A stretch of 64,000 nt of DNA from Calliopum simillimum. Its lineage: Eukaryota > Arthropoda > Insecta > Diptera > Lauxaniidae. How positions within the stretch are numbered: position 1 is the first letter of the stretch; each line of letters opens with the position of its first letter. Of this stretch, positions 1 through 10,800 are shown piece by piece. Position numbers and translations under genes: made by a program. The DNA is taken from positions 159,822,492 through 159,886,491 of the forward strand of contig OX638368.1 of assembly GCA_951812925.1 (NCBI GenBank), given 5' to 3'. The notes beneath the pieces were generated by a model that worked only from the letters and a program-made list of their open reading frames with translations, did no database searches and was not told where the DNA came from.

Positions 1-420
1 TATTTGATTGTGGTGAATATTGAACCATTTTGTGAAAACGTACTGCTTTAAAATTGTTGCTTTAACTTTCTTTAAACCAGAAAGAAGATTTTTTAAAGTC
101 TCATTCCGTTTAACTGAAAACTTTTTTTAAAACTAGGGTGCCAGCGTAGAACAAAAGTGAGCCAATGGGAAAATATTGAAATATTGTGTTTGTTGAAGAC
201 GAGACAAAATTTTACGTTAACTGCGCTTGGGGCTCAGTAATTTTGAAATGCTGACACTCTTGTTTAAAAACATGGAACGGATATGATATCAGTTTTTTGC
301 TGAATTTTCTTTAAAACATAATTGATCTAAATGAACCTTTTGCATCTTGGAAGATTTATATTTTAGTTTACGATTTAGCTTGCTTTCTTTCAATTATTCA
401 GGGATTTTTCTTTCTCTTAG
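1..420. other. Intron or upstream sequence, no coding region seen
   Basis: No exon could be recognised here. The stretch ends in a pyrimidine-rich tract and a good AG acceptor at 419-420, so it is best read as the intron preceding the first visible exon of the acyltransferase gene. The start codon of that gene is probably outside the window. Confidence 0.5.
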
Positions 421-1217
421 GATCGTTATCAAATATTTTTGGGTGCATTATGCACCAAGAATGATAACAGCGAAGGAAATGAATTGTTGACCAAGGCAAT
501 TTCTTTGCTGGATTGGACGCCTGGTTTCTTAGTTTCCTCATTTTTGGAGCGTCATCGCTCAGCAGTGATTAGCGTTGTCTCTGAGCTAAATTTGCCAAAG
601 GAATATGATAGTTTAACACATGTCTACCATATGCCAGCTGCAACGGCTGCCGAACTGAATCTTAAGTAAGTGGCAAATGCCCTTCGTATGTACATAATAA
701 GTGCACTGCTTTACTCAAGTTGTTTTCATCATTTGCAGTTGTCCAATCGGGTATACATTACGTCCCATGGTGATCACAGATGCTCCTATTGTCGATGAAC
801 TTTGGCCAAATCGTCATCAAGGTTCACTATTTTTGATAAAGCGTTTTATCGAAAGGAATATTAATATGGCCGTGTATGTTGAAGAAACTAATGAATTGGT
901 CGCTTGGTGTTTAAGGTATTGAAGTATTATAGTCATTAATTTTTTTGTGGAAAAATTTTCAAGTGCTTACCTTTTATAGATTACAAGGTGGATTTTTAGG
1001 TGTTTTACAAGTGAAAGATACACACAAACGTTTGGGTCTTGGCAGTTTGGTGGTCGCTGCCACAGCACGTCGTATCGCTCGTGAGTTTGATCAGGATATA
1101 ACTGCTTGTGTACATGCACCTAATGTGCCATCTAATGTCCTATTTAAAAAGCTTGGGTTCAAAGTTATCGACACTGCCTATTGGATAAGTATATTCCCTA
1201 CAGAACAAGATTTGTAA
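421..1217 (+). CDS. GLYAT-like GNAT N-acyltransferase, 3' part (3 exons)
   Basis: Three exons join in frame: 421-665, 739-915 and 980-1217 (TAA stop). Both introns have GT-AG ends and are short (73 and 64 bp), as is usual in flies. The last exon holds the acetyl/acyl-CoA binding signature of GNAT enzymes: a hydrophobic strand (GFLGVLQV), then the loop HKRLGLGSL followed by a helix, then the C-terminal beta strands with LFKKLGFKV, typical of FR47/GLYAT-like proteins. The family moves an acyl group from CoA to an amino acid or amine; the substrate cannot be read from sequence. The 5' part, including the start codon, is not in view, because the reading frame is open straight through the acceptor at 421. 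A poly(A) signal AATAAA lies at 1274-1279. The family call is firm; the specific orthologue is not identified. Confidence 0.8.
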
Positions 1218-1606
1218 TGGCCAGATGGCATTTTTTTGTAAAATTTTTTGAACAAAAATTAAGGACTCCGAAAAATAAAAATTACTATTTACAAAAACTT
1301 TTTATATTTTTTATAAAAGCATGTTTTAAGCATGATGACATTATAAAAAAGTTCAGGAAAGAATAGTTTAAAGTTTGGTTTTACCTAGATTCACGTCACT
1401 AAGAATGGGCGGATTTCAGGTTTTTTAGCATATTTTCTCAATTAAACGGGATTTTTAAAAAATCTGGCAAACCGATTTGAAAAATTTCTTCAGATTTGAA
1501 ACTCTTATTATTTTTTGCATTGTTCGACATTCGTTTTTTTTTTTAAATTCTGATGGAAAAAAATTTTTTAATTTATTTTTGACTGATTATTTTGTTTGTG
1601 TTGAGT

Positions 1607-1736
1607 CAGTGGCGGATCCAGCATTGTCAAGAGGGGGGGCCGATTGACTACATTTCTAGATAATAACAGAATGTTTTCAAATTTAGGTTTGAGAGAGGGG
1701 GCGATCGCCCCATTGCCCACCTTGGATCCGCCACTG
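1607..1736. mobile_element. 130-bp hAT-type MITE
   Basis: Perfect 14-bp terminal inverted repeats, CAGTGGCGGATCCA and its complement, bound a 130-bp non-coding segment. The element is flanked by an exact 8-bp direct repeat, TGTTGAGT, at 1599-1606 and 1737-1744. An 8-bp duplication with CAGNGGCGG-type termini is characteristic of hAT transposons. There is no transposase, so this is a non-autonomous miniature element. Confidence 0.9.
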
Positions 1737-2193
1737 TGTTGAGTGTGTTACCAAACATCATTTCCAAGCGTGATTTTGGAAACAGACCGTCGTTCAGGAT
1801 CAAATGCATCCCAAAATATGTAGGTAAGTATGACACATTGTTTTTTAGTAAAATTTTTCGAGGAACTCAAAAAAATTATTCACGAAGATAAAATTATATT
1901 CTTTGGCGGAAAAATTCATATGCCCAACAGGTCGAAAAAATCAGTTTGGAGCAAAACAAAAATATACGTATCCAATCAAAGCAATCGAAGTACCCCGTAC
2001 CGAAATTTCAGCGCAATCGGTGATTTTCGACCAAAAATTTAATAATTTAATGACCAACTTCTGTTCAGATGGAAAACATAAACTTCATATAACTAAAATC
2101 ATTGCATCACCTACATGAAATGGCAGAACGTTTGTGGAGTTAGCTAATAACTAGAATTGATTATATTGTATTGTAAGAGTTTTACATACTCAC

Positions 2194-4136
2194 CGAATTT
2201 CGGCAATGGATATTCAATTTGGAAATAATCGATGTATTACTGAATTGATGCTGCACCAACTTCCAAGCCAAAATCAACTTTATCAATTTGTGCCGGTGTA
2301 GCAAAAACACGCATTAAAAATGGTTCGCCAATACCCTTTGTTTCGATCATTTGTTCCTTACTAATGAAATCAGAAATAATAAAGCACGACAAATAGGTGC
2401 TCATCGGTACACTTCTACTAAAAGTTACCTCTGTGTACATGCCTTGTCCAACTTCGCTCTAAAAAAGTATAAATTAGTATTTAACACTTAATATCGAAAA
2501 AAAGACATATTGGATAATGCATGATAGCCGCCTTCAGTGGGATAAAACAGCGTAACTTCAAAAGTTGCCTTCATATTGGGTTCATCAAAGCAGGGACGTG
2601 CAAATGTTGGTTCGAATTTAGAGGTGGCAATAACCCTATGCACAGATGACGCAAAATCACTTTAATAAATCGCCTAATTTTAAATGTCAACTTACTTTCT
2701 TGTTCCATCTTCCTTGAGATATGAAGAACTGTACAATCCCACGATTTTACCATTCATATTGCCACCGAACATGATGCCCAATCGGATGGTACGCGGTTGT
2801 ATTGTCTCAGAGAGTTTGAATGTCAAAAATTCACGTTTTATTTCCAAAGTTTTACTTTCCACATAAATAGTTGAACTGCCGGTATTTGTAAGCCACACAC
2901 TTCCACTGTCCAAATAAAGGGAATGCAAGATAATGGTATCAGTTGCTTTGAGTACTTGAATGGTAATTATTAATTGTCCGGTAAAGTCGCCAGTCGCAAT
3001 TTCTGGATGCAAATACAAATCATAAAGTGTGGGTTTCATTGTATCCGGATGACGATAATCAGTCTGAAATGAAAAAATTTGTTTATGGGTCATTCCATTC
3101 CAAAACGGAAAATAAAAAAAAAAAATTTAATTTAATCCGATTCCTCCCATTTAAACAACATCATAATGTAAAATGTTCATTGTTTACTTTGACAAGTTTT
3201 ATGAAATTATAAAAGAGGACTTTTTCTAACATATCGATACCTTAGAGCGCTATAGTCCTATCTCCACTTTTTGCGAATTTGAGATTTTTGCAGTTATGGC
3301 AACATTGTGGGCTTCTTTACCGTGTGGAAAACTGTGTGATGTCAAAATACTACTAAAACACCAAAATATTCGAAAATTAAAAAAAATCCTATCTCCAAAC
3401 AGTAATTTTTTCAAGAGCGCTACTGTCTTATCTCCACTGAATATTCAAATAAGTCACATTTTTAAAAAAAATTCTTCGTTTTTTCGCGTTTTCTTCGCAT
3501 TTCATGACTTTTTGCGACATTTAAGTGAACAAATTTGGTTACACCCAAGGCACCACTCTTGTTTGTCGGAACCAAAAATTCAAAAATTCAAAGAAAAAAA
3601 AAAAAAAAAAATTCGTTTTTTCGTGTTTTCCACGCGTTTCATGACTTTTTACGACATTTTAGTGGAAAAAATTCAAAAAATGTACTAAATACGTCGTTTT
3701 TTTTCAATAGTAGTGGAATTCTATATAAGGGCAAAAGTAATGACATACTATAAATTGGCTGGGATTTCGTTAGAAGTTAATAAAATTGGTTAAAAACAAT
3801 AAATTATGTTAAAATATACTACTTTTCTTTTCTTTTAAATATCCTTCTCACTGGTTCTTGAGGACTTGCTGTTGTTGTTGTGGACGGCGTTGTTGGTGTA
3901 ACTGTTGAGGTTGATGATGTTGCTGTTGCTGTTAAAGTTGGAGTTGAAGTTGGTGGTATTGCTGTTGTTGTCGACGTTGTCTTAAGCGCTTCCTCCAAAA
4001 GATCCAATTTTTCACGCGTTTCATCCAATTCATCTTGCAAATTCGAATTTTGTACAGCCAAAACAATAGTGGAGACTGTGAATGCTGTCAAGGCCAAACC
4101 AAGACCAATTGCAATTAATTTAGCCGTAATAATCAT
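2194..4136 (-). pseudogene. Truncated tandem copy of aminopeptidase N (exons 1-4 only)
   Basis: This copies the 5' part of the complete gene at 7886-16447. Exon 1 is 3852-4136: start, membrane anchor, Thr/Ser-rich stalk, 95 codons. Exon 2 is 2696-3063 (368 bp, same length as the parent), exon 3 starts at 2635, and exon 4 is 2194-2458. It is broken in several ways. Exon 3 has a 9-bp in-frame deletion near 2596 that removes three residues before the PCFDEP motif. The end of exon 3 and its splice donor are deleted near 2506. Exon 4 has a TAA stop at 2237-2239 where the parent reads Gln-Phe-Tyr. No catalytic exon (GAMEN or HEXXH) exists downstream. Exons 1-2, their splice sites and about 250 bp of 5' flank remain well conserved, so transcription of a short anchor-plus-stalk product cannot be excluded. 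Confidence 0.9.
3460..3690. repeat. Degenerate tandem repeat in intron 1 of the truncated aminopeptidase copy
   Basis: Two diverged units of about 125 bp share a core resembling CGTTTTTTCGCGTTTTC followed by TTTCATGACTTTTTGCGACA, at about 3477-3525 and 3612-3660. They sit inside the 788-bp first intron (3064-3851), which in the complete gene is 3.1 kb. No coding value is seen. Confidence 0.55.
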
Positions 4137-4196
4137 TTTTAATTTGAATATCCTTTATTTCACAAAATTTAAAAAAAAAGAAATCACAATCTAAAG

Positions 4197-4212
4197 GACA
4201 TTTTATATATAC
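4197..4212 (-). promoter_or_regulatory. Putative TATA box of the truncated aminopeptidase copy
   Basis: On the - strand this reads GTATATATAAAATG, about 60-75 bp upstream of the exon 1 start codon. The equivalent place in the complete copy (about 16511-16526) reads AAAAATAAAATG, which lacks the TATATA core. Placement is reasonable but no transcript supports it. Confidence 0.4.
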
Positions 4213-4344
4213 GGTAAAAGTCCGAAAGTACACCGTAAAAGTCTCCGTCTAAATAGCAACTGATTTAGGGTGACTTGATGTTATAAATTCTTAAGCATTT
4301 CATTGTCCAGTAGTGGCTAATTCATAGATTTTATTAATTGATTG

Positions 4345-4356
4345 CTTATCTTATCT
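4345..4356 (-). promoter_or_regulatory. Tandem GATA-factor sites upstream of the truncated aminopeptidase copy
   Basis: The - strand reads AGATAAGATAAG, two overlapping GATA-factor sites, about 210 bp upstream of the start codon. The motif is retained in the same relative position upstream of the complete copy. GATA factors drive many insect midgut digestive genes, so midgut control is a fair inference. Confidence 0.45.
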
Positions 4357-4475
4357 TAGTAAGTGTTGGTTATACGTATAAGTCTATATAATTACTAAAT
4401 AGTTAAATAGTAACGAACTCACCTATTATTCCGTTATGAAAATATGTGACAATTTTTAAAGAAACGTTGAGAACT

Positions 4476-4690
4476 CGGGAAAAAATAATAAAGGGTTGAA
4501 CATGGGCTGAGCTTGGGCCTTTTGGCTTTTTTAAGGCCGTACGTAGTCTGTACAAATTTTAAAAAGCCTTAAAGGCTGTGCATACGGCCGCTCAAGTGCT
4601 GTACAAAGAAAAATTTGTAAATAAAACAAATGGGCTGAACATCGGCCGTACAATTAGCTTTAGCTTTTAGCTTTCCCGTAAAAAATATTT
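4476..4690. repeat. Dispersed repeat rich in GGCCGTAC/TGTACA motifs, copy 1
   Basis: A non-coding block with repeated GTACGGCC and GGGCTG(A/T)ACA motifs. A second copy in the opposite orientation lies at about 18718-18915; both share the order ACTCGGGAA, AAAGGG(C/T)TGAAC, TTTTTTAAGGCCGTACG, CTGTACA. No terminal duplication was identified, so the class is unknown. Confidence 0.65.
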
Positions 4691-4699
4691 TCTTGAAGG

Positions 4700-5724
4700 C
4701 CATTTAGGTCGTTTAACGTCGATCTAAGCCAAATCTCGTATTGATGCGGTTTTTATTTTATTTCGAAATCATGAATGTTCAGAATAAGATTTACGCTATA
4801 TCAAATTTTTAGTATTGAATCAAGGTGTATAAAAAAAATAGTAACTGGAGCTTAAAATCAACCAGACCATGTTTTTTTTAAGCTAAAATACCCAGCATAA
4901 ACGTATTTTTGAAATTTCACCCTACTTTAAACTCAAAATCTTCATTTTGTACCAAACTTCTTCCATATAAGTATTTTACTTCGAGCCGAAAAATTTGATA
5001 TATCGCACAACTCATTCCGATGTTGTTTGTGATCGTAATATAGTAAAAGCCGCATCAACTCGAGATTTTGTACAAATGGACGTTGGATGACCTATCAGCG
5101 AATCCTAGGTGCTTCAGAAGACATTGAATTTGTACGATTTTTCCGAAATCATTCAAAGAATTGATCTATTAGGACTGGCTTTTCAGATATCCTAACCCAA
5201 AAGTCAATAAATCACAGTTTTCTACGCCATTTTGGAAGTTATGTAACAAGTCAAGGTAATCTTTGGCTATTAAACTTGATATGGCGCATCATTAGATTTG
5301 CGAATTTCCACCACACCAAAATTGATTTTTGCAACCACTTTTGAGAAATGCAGTCAGTGTTTGGCGGTTATAAGTAATAGTCTGAATCTCTAAAACCTTT
5401 TTCGAATTATATTGATAATTTTTTTTTTTTTTTTTTTTTTGAAAAGTCCAATAAAGACGGTTTTTTCACTTTGCTATATTTCTGAAAGAAAAAGATATCA
5501 ATATAATTCAAAAAGCATATCTTCCGAAAATTTGCAACAAAGATTTTTTGAGATACAGCATACTTCAAAAATCTCTACATTTAAGGTTAGTAATAAGTTG
5601 TCAGATCTTAATGAACAGTCCAATTTATTCTTCAAATGGCTTTTCTAAGAAGCTACGCCACGGATAAGATTTGATTGATATGCAAAGGCCACCGGGACAA
5701 ATAACATCGAATGGAGGATGGGCT
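4700..5724. other. Unassigned intergenic DNA
   Basis: No gene is supported. Part of it (about 4895-5080) resembles blocks near 32385-32525 and 36600-36720 (GAAATTTCACC, then ACTCATTCCG, then GATCGTAAT), so it is at least partly an old dispersed repeat. It also contains a 22-base T run near 5417. Confidence 0.4.
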
Positions 5725-7420
5725 GTAGGGAAGGATGGGGTAGATTCGTACAATTTTGACTTTATGTCTAAAAATAAAGCAAGCTAACAGCTTTTTCAAA
5801 ATAACTTGTATAACTTGCAGATAAAACAGTACAATATCAGGTTTTTAACATAGTGTGAGCTTAGGACGATACGATTTATCAATTAAGAGTGATGATGGAT
5901 TCTCTGGAGATACTCAAAATACCCCGCATATGGAGCACATTCGTACATAACATGGGGTATACGTGCAACGGTGGATGCAGGATTTAAGGCGATAAAATCG
6001 TATGTGGATCAAAAAAAAAAAAAATGCTCTTGAACGTATAAAACACCTTTCGCATGCAGATCTGCCGTAGCTGCACAAAAGTTTGTTTAATGGCCATATT
6101 CTTGTTATTTCAAATGCACTTGTAATATTTTTACCATGACATGATTGAAAACTTTAACCAATCTCGAAATATTGTATATACTAGAAGTTTTCCCTGGTTA
6201 GTCACAACCCAATCGTGGAATACAATTTTCAGTTTCAGGGCCAATCTAGCCTATAATGGTTGAGGACGGCGTGTAGTGTGTGCTGGGAGTGAAAGATAAA
6301 CTATCCCCTTGCCACTAGTACAACTTAATACATCTATTGATAGCTTTGAACTAGCGGTAAATTAAGGTTATCTTTGGAGGACATCGTATGTTTTTGGACG
6401 TGTTTCATGTAATTTCATGAATTAATTAATAATTATACATATGCTGTGATGTCAGTGTTTTTATTACGATCTGAATAAGTAAATTACTTCCTCAGAACTC
6501 TGTTTTCTAAAATTCAAATAACTTTAATGCATTTGCGGAGTTATTATTTAAAGAAAAATGCATAAGAACGTCTGATTTGACATTTATTTTATATATTAAA
6601 TGATTATTTCGAAAAAGGTGATGTGTTCGGGTAATGTGGGCTACCCCATATTATATAATGTTTATCAACTCTGATTACTATTACACCTTAAAAAGCTAGT
6701 TACATGTGTGGGATACCCGAGTTTGAGTAATATGGAATACTATTTTGCGTATGATTTGGAATACCTTATTACTTATTCACTTGTTAGTATGAGTTTGGCT
6801 TATCTTACTAAAAAATATTCTTTAATAAGCTTAATAAGCGTATACAGCTATTTTATAGCAATTATAATCTAAAATAATACTACTCGACTTTTAGTCAATA
6901 AAAGTTGAGAATAACGGTTCTACTTTAGGAAATGGACAGGGTGATCCACATTACCCGACACTTTTCTTTTTCAGCTATTTTTAGGTACTGTCAATTTATC
7001 TGGCCTCACGCTTGAAAATGCTAATATTTTAGTTTATAAATTATCTAACAGTAAAAAACATTAGGATAACTAATACTAATTAATTGACCAAACTAACCTA
7101 CTACCATTACTTTGATAGAAATTGGCGAAAATAAAAAGGTAACCACATTACCCAAACTTACTCTAAGTATTGTTAAATTTTAGCAAAAAATTATTACCAC
7201 TAAACGAAGTTGAACTCAGATAAGAAAATTACTTTTGCACTGGAATAACACAGAAAAACTTTCCTACCAACAATCCTACCACTGCCTTATTTCACTAGCT
7301 AAATGGTTGCAAAAGCACCAATATTGGATACAAGCGCGGACATGCTAAAGTCTATAGTTTTCTAAATAAAGCCACTGTAAGAAGGTGCCCCGTGTACGAA
7401 TCTACCCCGTCTTCCCCTAC
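5725..7420. mobile_element. 1.7-kb non-autonomous TIR element, TA-flanked
   Basis: The ends form imperfect 28-bp inverted repeats (5725-5752 and 7393-7420, about 25 of 28 matching) that share GGGGTAGATTCGTACA. Read as starting just inside a TA on both sides, it fits the Tc1/mariner superfamily pattern. No transposase is present. The interior (about 6430-7180) also occurs inverted near 59110-59835, so this element either contains or was built from a second mobile family. Confidence 0.6.
6430..7180 (+). repeat. Dispersed 0.7-kb repeat with GGGTAATGTGG motifs, copy 1
   Basis: Long, clear similarity to 59110-59835 on the other strand. It carries GGGTAATGTGG at 6629-6639 and the inverted form CCACATTACCC at 6946-6956 and 7143-7153. 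No reading frame is conserved between the copies, so it behaves as a non-coding mobile sequence. Confidence 0.75.
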
Positions 7421-7885
7421 CTCGCTCACTAGTTTTATATAAAAGTCAAATGCAATTTTATATTTTCATGATTAATGTTATTTCTTGGCCATAACAATTT
7501 AAATCTTCATTTGCATTGTAAAAAACATTCTTATCTTTCCACAATGTTTTCAAATGTTTATCAATTGCAATACAATATACATAATATGTAGAGTAATAAT
7601 TAAAGCAGCAACATATTATTGAATAATAAGTAATAAATTAATAAAAACCCATAATCCAATATTCACGATCAACAACCTCTTATCAACCAACCATCATAAT
7701 CTTAACTTATTTACTACGGCCCGTAATCTTTTTCAAAAGGCACCTTACGTGTACAATAAACTTCATAGCGCCGAGTCCTTGATTAAAAAACCAACTTCAT
7801 TGTTTTCTTTTATAATTCACTCACTTTATTGCATTTGTTCAGTTTTGCAACAAACTTTTGTTTCTTTTTTTTCTATGGTAACATT
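7421..7885. other. 3' flank of the complete aminopeptidase gene, with poly(A) signal
   Basis: No gene is seen. TTTATT at 7825-7830 gives AATAAA on the - strand, 55 bp beyond the aminopeptidase stop codon, a sensible 3' processing signal. The remainder is AT-rich without recognisable structure. Confidence 0.5.
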
Positions 7886-10800
7886 TTACAATTTAATAAA
7901 TTCTATTTGTTGTGATTCCAACCAATCTGCAATCTTTTGGCGATTTTCGTCTAGCCAAACAATGTTATTTTTAACTGCTTCTAGGGCACGTACTCTTGCA
8001 GCAGTGCCAGCACCTGCCTCAGGATATTTATCAAAGAAATATTGCATTTCTTCAAGTTTTGTTTGGGAAGCAAAACGAGATGTAATGCCTGGAATCAAAT
8101 TACCCAAGGTACGTTCACCTAAACCAAATCTTTCGACTAAATGTGGCCAATTTTCGCGAACATATTCCCAAACGATAGGTTCGCCGATCGGATTTGCAGC
8201 AATACTTTGCAGGCAACTGAAGTAGTCTTGACCACGTACATAGTCTTCATTCCAAGCCCAGTCCACATATCTATAAAATTAGTTGGAATACAAAATAATT
8301 TAAAGATAATTGAAGCTACTTCAATAACTTTGCTCTTACCTGCTTAATATCCAAGGTACCTGGACACTCGATAAGGCACTCATTAGTTTTGACTTCTCAG
8401 CAGCATCCGCTTCGGTTATGAATAAATTCCAAACTTTATCCCAAACTTGCTCATTGCCTTCTTGCATCATACCATAGAAGTAAACTGTATCACGTACATC
8501 CGCATGTGGACGTACTGAAGGATTATCTAACCAAAGGTTGAACTGTGTTGAAACTTGCGCTAAGCACTCTTCCACTCCAAGAGAACATGCAGCGCTTAGT
8601 GCAGTAACGCGCAGGCGACTATAATTAAAATTTTCATTGTGAGCATCATTTGAACATTTAAAAAGTTGTAGGGGGACCATGTCAGATTTTAGGGAAATTG
8701 CGGAAACTTACTTTTTCAAATGATTTGCATCACCTGACTCAGGTGTCCAACCTACAGACGTGAAGACGGGCTCTATCAAATTGCGCGCGTAAGCGATATA
8801 ACTTGTATATGTATCCGTGAACATTAGTTTGTTTTTGAGTGAGGTCAACTTAGAAGCTGCAACACTCCATGGTACATAATCCGTTTCTTCATCCAAGTAT
8901 TTTGTCATATCTAGGGCAATACTATATGACAGTTGTGTGGAGTCAGCCAAGGAGAAAGCATCGTTTAGTATAGAAGCGCGATCACCAACTGAGAAGACCT
9001 AAAATGATATAAATATCGTGGACTTAAAAGTAAAACGCACTAAATCAAATTTTTCTAGACCAGAGTTGTTTGGTATTTCGGATCTAAAATGTAATAAGCT
9101 CTCTTTTGAGCCTTAGTTTTGTTAATTGAACCATATTTGATATAGCTTTATTAAAATATCATCTCTTAAAAGATTTCATTGTATACAAAGTAGTCCTTTT
9201 TGAAAAAGAAAATTCCCTAAGTCATTACCACTTTGCTTAATGAAGTTAAATTCTTTTCAATAATACATAAATCAAAATAATTAGGTCGAAAAATAGTATT
9301 TTTGAAAAAAACACAAGAAACCAAAGCAAAAATAGAAACGGTGCTGAATTCTAATCTTGTCTCGAAATTGCTCTGTCACAAAGGTTTTTAAGAACGCTAC
9401 TCTGGAGGCTATATAGAGGAAGCACCAAATTGTTTTGCTTTTCTCTACAAAATAAATCGCTTACTACTATTCTTCGTCTTCAAAATATGCTGTGAAGTGG
9501 TCTTGTATGATTTTATGTTAAAAAGTAAAGACCACTTTTTGAAAGTTAAAAATTGCATGTCGATTCTCATATGATTTTTCACTCCATATTGTCATTTTCA
9601 AATGCTCATAACTTTATAGTGCAAAATCATGCAGAACTGAAGAACCGCGATTATTCTTTCCATTTCTTGTCTTTGGTGCTTTGAAGACCATAAGAAATGT
9701 TAAAATGTTGGAGCAGCCATCAAGAACCATCAAACACCTATATTTTTTCGGATATGAGCATCAACTTATAAATGACTTTACGACGATCAAATTACGAACG
9801 TATGCTAGTCGTAAAATTTATCTCATCGTAAAGCATCAATTCAAAAACGTAGTATTTTTCATCGTTAGTACGTCTCAATATTTGTGACAAGATATTAGCG
9901 ATCTTTGTGGATTTTGATCCTAAATATTGGTGCGTCATGGAGTACAAACTTTATATACATCACAACGTTCTATTTGTTCAAACTTGGGAAACGTATTGAC
10001 ATTGATTCTAGAGTACAGCTCTCAAAAAATTTTTCTGGTTTTCAAGCAGACATATGCATATGTACATTGTACACTAACAACTCTACCAAAAAGAAATACG
10101 AAAAAGATAAACATTAACTTACATTTGGAGTGGCCACCAACGTGTTGGATAGATTTTCCCATAATTCAATTGGATAATTGACACGATAGTAACCAACTTG
10201 GTCTTTGTTGAATTTAATCCAATTGACTTGAGCCGGTAAGGTAATGATAACTACAAGATAAAAATTATTCAATCAAAGATAAGCAGAGACTGTTTGACGA
10301 ATATAAATTGCCACTTACGCTCGTTCTGGTCATAATAGAACCATTCAATCTGTTCTACTGAATTGGCGCTAGTCGTGTATGTAATAGGAATGGACCACTT
10401 ATAACTATTGGAAACAAATGAAACAAGGGAAGATTAAAAACAGTTGCCACCCACATCCGATTATCATGATAAACTTACTCGAATGGAGATTCAGCATGAG
10501 TAACATCGTAATCTTCAGGATTTGAAAGGAAACGCTTTTGTGTCAGCCTATATTGCGTATTGCTCATTTGTTGGACCTCAACAACTGGCAGACCCATTTG
10601 TTCGGTCCATGTGCGCATAATTTCAATAACATCGATTTCCACAAGCTTATCGATAACAGTCAAAAAATCTTCTGTCCTGGTATTTCCGTAAGCGTTTTCG
10701 CTCAAGTAAATTGAAACGCCAGTACGGAAAATCTCGGGTGTTAAAAAGTTCTCCAACATACGTATGATCGAAGATCCTTTAGAGTAAGTGATAGTGTCAA

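Noticed and set aside
3880..4194. 104-codon + strand frame opposite exon 1 of the truncated aminopeptidase
   Set aside because: It is the antisense of the Thr/Ser-rich stalk and membrane anchor; the - strand exon explains it.
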